This document shows, one piece after another, positions 6,504 through 13,088 of a stretch of 14,623 bases of DNA. The DNA lies in assembly GCA_964596105.1 (NCBI GenBank), contig CAZQRT010000033.1, positions 1 through 14,623 on the forward strand, written 5' to 3'. How positions within the stretch are numbered: position 1 is the first letter of the stretch; every line of letters starts with the position of its first letter. Position numbers and translations under genes: made by a program. Origin of the DNA: CAJUOR01 sp964596105 (lineage in GTDB: Bacteria > Bacillota_I > Bacilli_A > Erysipelotrichales > Coprobacillaceae). The notes beneath the pieces are model-generated. The model was not told the DNA's origin. It saw nothing but the letters and a program-made list of their open reading frames with translations, and did no database searches.

Positions 6504-8450
6504 ATGAAAGAAATCATGAAAGAGATTCAAAACGAAATCAGCCGGAAACGTTTGTATCAGAGCGTCAAGGAGGTTTCCAACTTTCATCGGATTCAGGCTT
6601 CGACCGGATTTCGCGAAGCGGCTTCCTTTGTTTGCAAGAAAATTAATGACATGGGTATTGAGGCCAAGCTTCTGACTTTTACCGCCAATGACAATACCTG
6701 GTATCTGCAGCAGAAGATGTTTCAGGAATGGACTTGCAAGGAGGCCTGGCTGAAGGTTGAGGGCATGGGGAAAATCGCGGATTTCCAGGAGGAACCGATT
6801 TCCATCATCCAGAAGAGCTATCCTTGCGATTATTCGCAAAGTCCTCTGGATGTCGTGCTGGTGGAGGATTTTACCAATCTCGAAAAATATGATCTTGAGG
6901 GCAAGCTGGCTTTTATCCATGAAATGCCGACGCCTCATCTCGATACGCTCATTAAAGAAAAGGGCGCGGCGGGATTTATCACGGACTTCATGCGCGAGGT
7001 TCCGGTGGTGCGGAGCCGCCATGACGCTTATGACGCCTTGAATTATACTTCGTTCTGGTGGAAGGACGGGCAGCCGCGCACGTTCGGTTTCGTTTTGTCG
7101 CCGCGGGTCGGGGATCAGCTGCGGGATCTGTGCTTAAAGACGGCCGCTCAGCATGCCCTGGATCCGGACGCGCCGGCTTATCCGCAGGCGCTCTGCAAGG
7201 TGGAGAGCATGCTTTATCCGGGCGAGATGGAGGTTGTCGAGGCGGTCATCCCGGGCAAGACGCGCGAGGAGATTCTGATCACCGCGCATCTCTGTCATCC
7301 TCAGGCCAGCGCCAATGACAATGCTTCCGGTGTGGCCGGCGGTATGGAGGCGCTGCGGGTTTTGAAGCAGCTGACGGAAAGCGGCCGGATTCCGGCTTTG
7401 AATAAAACGGTCAAGCTGATTTTAATGCCGGAGATGACCGGCACGTACTGCTATTTATCGACGATCAAGGACTTCGGTCATATCAAAGGGGCGATCAACC
7501 TGGATATGATCGGGGGCCGGCAGAACGGCTTTTACGGCCCGATTACGATTACCGCGACGCATCACGCGTTGCAAAGTCCGGTGACGAGTATCGCGAGCAT
7601 GGTTTTGAAATATGCCCGGCAGCAGGCGAAGGCTTTCCAGGGCGAGGATGTCCCGCTGGTGAACAGCACGATGGAAAGCTACACGGGCGGCAGCGATCAT
7701 ACGATTTATTCGGATCCGTCGGTCAATATCCCTTGCATCATGCTGGGGCAGTGGCCGGACCGTTTCTATCATACTTCGGGGGATACCCTGGAATGTGTCG
7801 ATCCGCTGGTGCTGGCTTTCTCGACGTCTTTCGCGGCCGGTTATGTTTACGCGCTGTCTAATTTTGATGAGGATATGCATAAGGAGACGATGGCGCATCA
7901 TTTGCGTCTGATGATCAAGGATCTCGAGGCGCTTTTGCCGGAAAAGGACGGCGCGCGGGCGAAGCATATCGTCAATTATTATCGCAAGAGTGTCAAGAAT
8001 TTTAAGGAGTACGGTCCGGTGGATGTCAGCGCGGACCGCGAGCTGGTCAGTCAGGTCGGCAAGGCGACGGCGGTGTATTTAGGATTTAAGAAGCCGAAGA
8101 AGCCTTTGAATGATCCGCAGTATGATTACGTACCGCAGCGTCATTTTGTCGGTCCGATCGATGATCTTCACGCTTATGTGTCCGAGGGTGACTGGGCGAA
8201 GAGCGCGGTCGCGGCTTATGATGAGATGGCTAAATCTTACGGTTTCCAGGCGATGATGATGACTTCTTACATTTTGAATTATATGGATGGCAGGCGTTCT
8301 TTGAACAAGATCTGCTATGAGATTCAGATGGAGACCGGGCAGGGCGATATTAAGTTGATGGACGCGTATGTCCGGGCTTTGAAGGAGCTTGGTCTGGTGT
8401 CGTTTAAGGAAAAGAACCGGGGAGGAATCAGTTATGACGATTTTGATTAA
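6504..8450 (+). CDS. M28-type zinc aminopeptidase-like protein with DUF4910 architecture
   Basis: A 648-residue cytoplasmic protein (no signal peptide). An N-terminal helical part (about 1-60) precedes a PA-like inserted domain (about 100-240) and a Zn-peptidase core (about 245-455). Candidate zinc ligands: His262/His265 in TAHLCHPQAS, Asp272 in ANDNASG, Glu310 in MPEMTG, Asp334 in NLDMIGG and His399 in GGSDH, with YHTSGDT at 422-428. The usual M28 Glu-Glu pair reads Pro-Glu here, as in DUF4910/COG4310-like proteins as I recall them. The C-terminus (about 580-640) looks like a winged helix (DGRRSLNKICYEI), a feature of this family rather than of classical M28 enzymes. The substrate is probably peptides or N-acyl/aminoacyl conjugates, unproven. 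The start has AAGGAGG ten bases upstream. It overlaps the amidohydrolase start by 17 bases. Confidence 0.82.
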   Translation: MKEIMKEIQNEISRKRLYQSVKEVSNFHRIQASTGFREAASFVCKKINDMGIEAKLLTFTANDNTWYLQQKMFQEWTCKEAWLKVEGMGKIADFQEEPISIIQKSYPCDYSQSPLDVVLVEDFTNLEKYDLEGKLAFIHEMPTPHLDTLIKEKGAAGFITDFMREVPVVRSRHDAYDALNYTSFWWKDGQPRTFGFVLSPRVGDQLRDLCLKTAAQHALDPDAPAYPQALCKVESMLYPGEMEVVEAVIPGKTREEILITAHLCHPQASANDNASGVAGGMEALRVLKQLTESGRIPALNKTVKLILMPEMTGTYCYLSTIKDFGHIKGAINLDMIGGRQNGFYGPITITATHHALQSPVTSIASMVLKYARQQAKAFQGEDVPLVNSTMESYTGGSDHTIYSDPSVNIPCIMLGQWPDRFYHTSGDTLECVDPLVLAFSTSFAAGYVYALSNFDEDMHKETMAHHLRLMIKDLEALLPEKDGARAKHIVNYYRKSVKNFKEYGPVDVSADRELVSQVGKATAVYLGFKKPKKPLNDPQYDYVPQRHFVGPIDDLHAYVSEGDWAKSAVAAYDEMAKSYGFQAMMMTSYILNYMDGRRSLNKICYEIQMETGQGDIKLMDAYVRALKELGLVSFKEKNRGGISYDDFD

Positions 8451-9576
8451 GGGCGGCCGTATTCATGACGCTGTTCATGAAGAGGCTTATGAGGCTGATA
8501 TATTGATTGCCGATGGCAAGATTATTGAGATAGGCGCGGATTTAAGCGGCGATGAGGTGGTGGACGCCTCGGGCAAGGATGTTTATCCGGGTTTTGTGGA
8601 CGCGCATTCGCATTTAGGCATCGACGGTTACGGCATCGGTTTTGAGCGCGATGACGGTAATGAGATGGGGGATGTACTCTCCAGTCAGCTAAGGGGCATT
8701 GACGGTCTGAATCCTTTGGATCCGACTTTCCAGCAGGCGCGTCTGGCCGGTGTGACCGCGGTGGGAACGGGTCCGGGCAGCGCGAATGTGCTGGGCGGCA
8801 CGTTTGTGGCGATTAAGACGGTCGGCAAGAGAATTGATGACATGGTCATTAAAAATCCGGTGGCGATGAAGTGCGCGTTTGGCGAGAATCCGAAGCGCTG
8901 TTACCGTGACAAGGGGAACTGCACGCGGATGACGACGGCGGCTAATTTAAGGACGGCTTTGTATAAGGCGAAGGAATATATGGAGAGAAAGGAAGCTGCC
9001 GGGGATGACATCACGAAGAAGCCGCCTTTCGATTTGAAGATGGAGGCTTTGATTCCGGTTTTGCGGCGGGAGATTCCTTTGAAGGCGCATGCTCATACCG
9101 CTGATGATATGTTCACGGCGATCCGGATTGCCAAGGAGTTTGATGTGAAGCTGACGCTGGAGCATTGCACGGAGGGTCATCTGGTTGTGGATGAGCTTGT
9201 CAAGGAGGGCTATCCAATGGCGGTTGGTCCGAGTTTCGGGCATGCCACGAAGTTTGAGCTGAAGGATAAGAGCTGGACGACGCCGGGTATTCTGGCGAAG
9301 GCGGGCGCGCAGGTTTCGATTATTACCGATGCCCCGGTTACGCCGGAGCAGTATCTGCCATTATGCGCGGGGCTGGCGATTCATTCCGGGATGGATGAGT
9401 TTGACGCTTTGCAGGCGATTACGATCAATCCGGCTAAGCATCTGGGTATTGATGAGCGGGTCGGTTCGCTGGAGAAGGGCAAGGACGCGGATCTTGTCAT
9501 TATCGCGGGAAGTCCTTTCGAACTTTCGCATGAGGTATGCGCTGTCTATATTGACGGCAAGAGGATTGTTGATTAG
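8434..9576 (+). CDS. Amidohydrolase-superfamily metal-dependent hydrolase (imidazolonepropionase-related)
   Basis: A 380-residue TIM-barrel metallohydrolase of the COG1228 kind. The N-terminal strand domain leads to YPGFVDAHSHLG with metal ligands His58 and His60; further candidate ligands are His219/His221 (KAHAHTADD), His244/His249 (LEHCTEGH) and Asp299 (IITDAP) at the barrel ends, and the C-terminus has VGSLEKGKDADLVI, the typical composite-domain closing. It should hydrolyse a cyclic amide, imide or an amide of an amino acid; the substrate is unknown. The ATG at 8434 is chosen because GGGGAGG (8419-8425) lies eight bases upstream; an earlier in-frame start at 8389 lies deep inside the peptidase gene. 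The 17-base overlap with the peptidase suggests coupled translation and a joint pathway, for example stepwise breakdown of modified peptides. Confidence 0.88.
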   Translation: MTILIKGGRIHDAVHEEAYEADILIADGKIIEIGADLSGDEVVDASGKDVYPGFVDAHSHLGIDGYGIGFERDDGNEMGDVLSSQLRGIDGLNPLDPTFQQARLAGVTAVGTGPGSANVLGGTFVAIKTVGKRIDDMVIKNPVAMKCAFGENPKRCYRDKGNCTRMTTAANLRTALYKAKEYMERKEAAGDDITKKPPFDLKMEALIPVLRREIPLKAHAHTADDMFTAIRIAKEFDVKLTLEHCTEGHLVVDELVKEGYPMAVGPSFGHATKFELKDKSWTTPGILAKAGAQVSIITDAPVTPEQYLPLCAGLAIHSGMDEFDALQAITINPAKHLGIDERVGSLEKGKDADLVIIAGSPFELSHEVCAVYIDGKRIVD

Positions 9577-9602
9577 CCGCAGTGAAAATTGCGGCTTTTT
9601 TT
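9575..9602 (+). terminator. Rho-independent terminator after the amidohydrolase
   Basis: AGCCGCA (9575-9581) pairs with TGCGGCT (9590-9596) around an eight-base loop, followed by seven T. The stop codon TAG overlaps the left arm. The next gene starts 16 bases later, so its expression depends on read-through or an unseen promoter. Confidence 0.85.
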
Positions 9603-9618
9603 AATAAGGTGACGGGGA

Positions 9619-10461
9619 ATGAAGAAGCGCGAGGTTATTCAGATCATTAAGGATCATCATTACAAAGAGTGGTACGGGCAGAAGATCACGGATGAGAATA
9701 CCCGGGACCGGGTTTTGTTTGGCAGTGTGGATGAGGAGTGTACCGGGGTGGTGACGGCGATTTATGCCAGTGTCGATGTTATTAAAGAAGCGGTAAAAAG
9801 GAACGCGAATCTGATTGTGGCGCATGAGGCTTTGTTCTGGAATCACGGCGATCATACCGACTGGCTGGAGGATCATGAGTCTTATCAGTTAAAAAGGAAG
9901 CTTCTGGCGGATCATCATATCACGGTGTGGCGTGATCATGATCATATTCACGCCGGGCTGGATTTTCAGAACCGCCGGGTAGACGGGATCTTTTACGGTC
10001 TGTTGGCGACGCTGGGCTGGGAGAATTATCTAGAGGGGGATATCGGTTATCCTTTAATTGTGGAAATTCCCAGGATGAAGACCCGGGATCTGATTGCTGA
10101 GATAATTAGTAAGCTGGAATTAAACGGGATCAAGTGTCTGGGTGATCTGGACGGGGAGAGTCAGCGGATTTATCTTCCCATGCATGTCATGGGGGATGAT
10201 AATGACAAGATGACGGTCGTAAATCAGGAGCATATTGATACGGTGATAGCGATGGAGTGTATTGATTACACGCTGGGTATTTATATCAGGGATGCCGCGA
10301 TGCTGGGGTTGAACAAGCGGATTTTAGCGGTGGGGCATTTTAATCTTGAGGAGCCGGGGATGAAGTGGTTCGGGGAGGTTTATCTGCCGCGGATCTTGCC
10401 TGATGTTCCGGTTAGTTTTGTCAGGGCCGGGGATATGTATTCGTTTGTTTTGAGGCGCTGA
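9619..10461 (+). CDS. NIF3 / DUF34 family dinuclear-metal protein
   Basis: A 280-residue NIF3-like protein. Metal-site motifs of the family are visible: IVAHEALFW (His69-Glu70, where many members have His-His), the cluster HDHIHAGLD (His107, His109, His111, Asp115), and GHFNLEEPGMKW (His240 with Glu244 four residues on, the usual spacing). NIF3 proteins are widespread; some are linked to GTP cyclohydrolase-type or metal-insertion roles, but the reaction is not settled. AAGGTGA lies six bases before the ATG. It follows the amidohydrolase terminator closely and its role in this context is unclear. Confidence 0.88.
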   Translation: MKKREVIQIIKDHHYKEWYGQKITDENTRDRVLFGSVDEECTGVVTAIYASVDVIKEAVKRNANLIVAHEALFWNHGDHTDWLEDHESYQLKRKLLADHHITVWRDHDHIHAGLDFQNRRVDGIFYGLLATLGWENYLEGDIGYPLIVEIPRMKTRDLIAEIISKLELNGIKCLGDLDGESQRIYLPMHVMGDDNDKMTVVNQEHIDTVIAMECIDYTLGIYIRDAAMLGLNKRILAVGHFNLEEPGMKWFGEVYLPRILPDVPVSFVRAGDMYSFVLRR

Positions 10462-10469
10462 GTTATCGC

Positions 10470-10498
10470 TTTACTAAATAAAATATCTTTGTTATCAT
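10470..10498 (+). promoter_or_regulatory. Promoter of the HAD / DUF3842 / larC unit
   Basis: TTTACT (10470-10475), a 17-base spacer and TATCAT (10493-10498) with a TGT extension just before the -10. Transcription would begin near 10505, almost at the ribosome site AAAGGAT, so the leader is very short. Confidence 0.6.
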
Positions 10499-10519
10499 GA
10501 GATAAAGGATGTGGGGAAG

Positions 10520-11257
10520 TTGAAGTTACTGGCGGCGGATTTTGACGGGACGCTTTATTTTCAGGATGAGGATCCGCATATCCGGGTGCGGGATGCCAGG
10601 GCGATTGAGAGGTTTCGCGCGGCGGGGAATCTTTTCGGGATGTGTACCGGGAGGCCGAGTCACGGGCTGAAGCCTTTTATCGATCTGGAAATGGATTTTT
10701 ATATCATGGATACAGGCGCGGTGATTAAGGACGGGAAGGATCAGCTGCTGTTTAAGAAGACGGTGCCCGCTGATCTGGTGATAGAGATCATGAGGACGCA
10801 TGACTGGCCTTTCTTTATTATAACGGCGGATGATCTTTTGATTTATCCTACCCGTTCAAAGGTGCCGGTGATTCATACTTTAAGGGATCCTGAGGATTTA
10901 AGGGGTCAGGAGATTTTGAGCTTTTCTGTGCCGATGACTAGTGAAGAAAAGGCCGCCGTGGTTTTGGATGAAATCAAGAAGTATCCGCAGCTGGATGCTT
11001 TTCAGAATCGCGCCGATGTGGATTGTGTTTACAAGGGCTGTTCAAAGCAGTCGGGGATGGCTTTTGTGGAGCGTTATTTCCAGCTTGATCACGGGGATCT
11101 GGCGGGGATCGGGGATTCTTATAATGATCTGCCGATGTTGAATTATGTGGATCACAGTTTCACGTTTGTCGACAGTCCGGACAGGGTTAAAGGACAGTGC
11201 AGGTATGTGGTGCGTGATGTCGCGGAAGCGATCGCGATTTTGATGGGGGAGTCTTAA
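10520..11257 (+). CDS. HAD-superfamily Cof-type phosphatase
   Basis: A 245-residue cytoplasmic HAD IIB phosphatase. Motif I is DFDGTL (Asp7, Asp9), motif II Thr43 in MCTGRPS, motif III Lys176 in GCSKQSG, and motif IV GIGDSYND (about 196-203). It differs clearly from the other HAD protein of the window (opening, cap and length), so it is a distant paralogue and not a recent copy. The TTG at 10520 is preferred because AAAGGAT lies nine bases upstream; a GTG at 10511 is too close to that site. The DUF3842 gene begins three bases after its stop, with its ribosome site GGGGGAG inside the HAD gene. Substrate unknown, probably a sugar phosphate. Confidence 0.88.
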   Translation: MKLLAADFDGTLYFQDEDPHIRVRDARAIERFRAAGNLFGMCTGRPSHGLKPFIDLEMDFYIMDTGAVIKDGKDQLLFKKTVPADLVIEIMRTHDWPFFIITADDLLIYPTRSKVPVIHTLRDPEDLRGQEILSFSVPMTSEEKAAVVLDEIKKYPQLDAFQNRADVDCVYKGCSKQSGMAFVERYFQLDHGDLAGIGDSYNDLPMLNYVDHSFTFVDSPDRVKGQCRYVVRDVAEAIAILMGES

Positions 11258-11260
11258 AAG

Positions 11261-11671
11261 ATGGCGGTCATGATTGTCGACGGTCAGGGCGGCGGCATTG
11301 GAAAGAGTTTAATCGAGGAAATCAAGGAAAAGAATCCTGATCTTTTTGTGATCGCGGTGGGGACGAACGCGACTGCCGCGGGGGTCATGAAGAGGGCCGG
11401 GGCGGATGTGGCTGCCACCGGGGAGAATCCGGTCGTCTAAAATGCTTCCAGGGTTGACGCGATTGCCGGTCCTTTGGGCATTGTGTTTGCGAATGCCATG
11501 TACGGGGAGATTTCCCCGAATATGGCGCTGGCGATTTCCGGCAGTGACTGTCCGAAGTTTTTGATTCCTGTCAGTCAGTGCGGCGGGCATATCGCGGGGC
11601 TGAAAAAGCAGCCGCTGCATGATTATGTGCAGGAGTGTGCGGAAATGTTGTTGGAGGAGGTAAAGAAATGA
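11261..11671 (+). pseudogene. DUF3842-type protein, interrupted by an in-frame TAA
   Basis: The frame reads 136 codons from MAVMIVDGQGGGIGKSL to a TGA that overlaps the larC start, the length and motif order of DUF3842 proteins as I recall them (VDGQGGGIGK near the start, AVGTNATAA, ATGEN, GPLGIVFANAMYGEISP, FLIPVSQC). Codon 60 is TAA (11438-11440), right after ATGENPVV. The frame on both sides is intact and has good family similarity, so a single substitution explains the break. GGGGGAG lies eight bases before the ATG and nothing else is damaged. The family's function is unknown to me; an N-terminal nucleotide-binding fold is plausible from the Gly-rich motif. It may be a fresh nonsense mutation, a sequence error or, less likely, a read-through codon. 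A short product restarting inside (for example a TTG at 11474) is possible. Confidence 0.75.
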
Positions 11672-12735
11672 AAGCTTTATTTTTTGACTGCGCGAGCGGT
11701 ATCAGCGGGAATATGACTTTGGGGGCTCTATTGGAGCTGTGTGATGATGAGAAGGTTCTTGAAAGGGAACTTGCGAAGGTTCACGTAGGCGGATATCATC
11801 TTCATATTTCCAAGATGGTTAAGAATGGTATTACGGGTACGTATGTGGATGTTCATCTTGAGCATGAGAATGATCCTCATGAACATGATCACCCACACGA
11901 GCATCCTCATGGACCAGAGCACGAGCACGAACATCACCACCCAGAAGGACCAGAGCATGAGCACCCTCATCCGCATGACCATGAACATCATCATGAGCAT
12001 CCGCTTGAGATGGCGGCAGGAGAGGGACCGTTAGCAGTGGAGCATGAACACCCACATGAGCACCCACATGGACCAGAACATGATCACCCTCACGATCATC
12101 CACATCCTCACGAGCATCCGCTAGAGATGGCAGCAGGCGAAGGTCCATTGGCAGTGGAGCATGAACACCCACATGACCATCCTCATCCGCATGAACACGA
12201 TCATCATCATCCTCATGAGCATCGCAATTTATTTGATGTTGAAAGAATCATTGATGAAAGCGAGATCGATGAGAAGGCTAAAGATCTGGCTAAGCGGATC
12301 TTCCGCAGAGTGGCTGTAGCGGAAAGCAAGGTTCACAATGAAACTCTGGAGAACGTTCATTTTCATGAGGTCGGGGCCATTGATTCCATTGTCGATATCA
12401 TTGGTACCGCGGTATTAGTCACGTATTTAAATCCTGATGTGATTTATTCCAGTATTGTGAATGACGGTTACGGTTTTATTGAATGCGCGCATGGCACGAT
12501 CGCGGTTCCGGTTCCGGCCACCAGTGAGATTTTTGCCGCCAGCAAGGTTGTTTCCAGACAGATTGCGATTGATACTGAATTAGTCACCCCGACCGGGGCA
12601 GCGATTATCGCGGAGCTGGCAAGCAGTTTTGGGATGATGCCTGCCATGAATGTCACGAAGATCGGCTGGGGATGCGGGACTAAGGAACTGCCGATCCCGA
12701 ATGTTTTAAAGGTTTCCATGGGAGAATTAATTTAA
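11668..12735 (+). CDS. larC: LarC N-terminal domain protein (LarC1) with long His-rich insert
   Basis: A 355-residue protein of the LarC / DUF111 family, which completes the nickel-pincer nucleotide cofactor of lactate racemase and related enzymes by inserting nickel using CTP. Family landmarks: DCASGISGNMTLGALLEL (8-25), VHFHEVGAIDSIVDIIGTA (230-248), GYGFIECAHGTIAVPVPAT (267-285), LVTPTGAA (305-312), GCGTKELPIPNVLKV (335-349). Between residues 67 and 186 sits a roughly 115-residue segment with about 44 His plus Glu, Asp and Pro, containing two copies of a 39-residue unit. LarC proteins often have a short His-rich loop here; this one is much expanded and should bind nickel. The protein ends right after PNVLKVSMGELI, where LarC2 normally follows; that domain is absent. 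Ribosome site GGAGGAGG; the ATGA overlap with the DUF3842 frame indicates coupling. Confidence 0.92.
   Translation: MKALFFDCASGISGNMTLGALLELCDDEKVLERELAKVHVGGYHLHISKMVKNGITGTYVDVHLEHENDPHEHDHPHEHPHGPEHEHEHHHPEGPEHEHPHPHDHEHHHEHPLEMAAGEGPLAVEHEHPHEHPHGPEHDHPHDHPHPHEHPLEMAAGEGPLAVEHEHPHDHPHPHEHDHHHPHEHRNLFDVERIIDESEIDEKAKDLAKRIFRRVAVAESKVHNETLENVHFHEVGAIDSIVDIIGTAVLVTYLNPDVIYSSIVNDGYGFIECAHGTIAVPVPATSEIFAASKVVSRQIAIDTELVTPTGAAIIAELASSFGMMPAMNVTKIGWGCGTKELPIPNVLKVSMGELI
11995..12057 (+). repeat. His-rich coding repeat, copy 1
   Basis: Sixty-three bases encoding 21 residues (110-130 of LarC), from Glu-His-Pro-Leu-Glu-Met to the His-Glu-His-Pro-His end. The second copy lies 117 bases downstream with an identical peptide. 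Confidence 0.9.
12112..12174 (+). repeat. His-rich coding repeat, copy 2
   Basis: Encodes the same 21 residues as copy 1 (residues 149-169) but differs at seven third-codon positions, all synonymous. The offset of 117 bases equals 39 codons. Confidence 0.9.
12705..12711 (+). other. Slippery heptamer near the end of larC
   Basis: TTTAAAG sits in the reading frame as T TTA AAG, matching the X XXY YYZ pattern for -1 slippage, inside the PNVLKV motif where LarC1 passes to LarC2 in full-length proteins. The -1 frame stays open to 12782 but encodes nothing LarC2-like. Confidence 0.3.
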
Positions 12736-12754
12736 AGGCCGAAAGGCCTTTTTT
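12734..12754 (+). terminator. Rho-independent terminator after larC
   Basis: AAAGGCC (12734-12740) pairs with GGCCTTT (12745-12751) around a GAAA tetraloop and runs into TTTTTT. The stop codon overlaps the left arm. Confidence 0.92.
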
Positions 12755-12755
12755 A

Positions 12756-13073
12756 TTTATACCGGTATTAACCGGAAGATGAATGAAGACCAACAACGAA
12801 TCTGATCATCAATTCATGCGGTAAATATCGTGAATTTATTTAACAAATATCATAGCTAATGTGATATAGTATTGATGACAGTTGAGCCTCTTTCTGATGT
12901 GTTTTCGGTGATTCGTTTGACATGCTTTAGGATGCAATGGTCATGTAAAGGTTAAGATGTCACATCCATCATATCTTGATTTGACCATCTCTTTAAAAAC
13001 GGGTTGAATCTGATCAGTGAAACTGATTTGCGGTATCATCAGGAACTGAGCTTGTGAAGGAGTTGATATAAAC
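12756..13073. other. Non-coding stretch between larC terminator and the secreted-protein gene
   Basis: An AT-richer region without a credible gene on either strand. It holds a small hairpin CCGGT-ATTA-ACCGG (12762-12775), an 11-base direct repeat GAATCTGATCA (12798-12808 and 13006-13016), the candidate promoter at 12840-12870 and a hairpin ATCAGT-GAA-ACTGAT near 13012-13026. The predicted leader would be about 200 bases; no known riboswitch was recognised. Confidence 0.5.
12840..12870 (+). promoter_or_regulatory. Candidate promoter of the secreted-protein gene
   Basis: TTAACA (12840-12845), a 19-base spacer and TATAGT (12865-12870) with a TGA extension before the -10. The wide spacer is offset by the extended -10. 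A TTGACA at 12917-12922 has no good -10 at the right distance. Confidence 0.4.
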
Positions 13074-13088
13074 GTGAGAAGGAATAAC

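Noticed and set aside
6132..7022. 296-codon minus-strand reading frame opposite the protease and peptidase genes
   Set aside because: It crosses two well-supported plus-strand genes and a promoter, and its protein is Arg/His-rich with no recognisable domain.
11728..12000. Minus-strand Met/Val/Leu-rich frame that looks like a membrane protein
   Set aside because: It is the complement of the CAT/CAC/GAG-rich His codons of LarC; hydrophobicity arises from ATG and GTG complements.
11870..12225. CRISPR array or tandem DNA repeat
   Set aside because: The repetition is codon-level (His, Glu, Pro) within a continuous reading frame, without regular repeats and unique spacers.
12711..12782. -1 frameshift product extending LarC into LarC2
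   Set aside because: The -1 frame gives only about 23 codons with no LarC2 resemblance and crosses the terminator.
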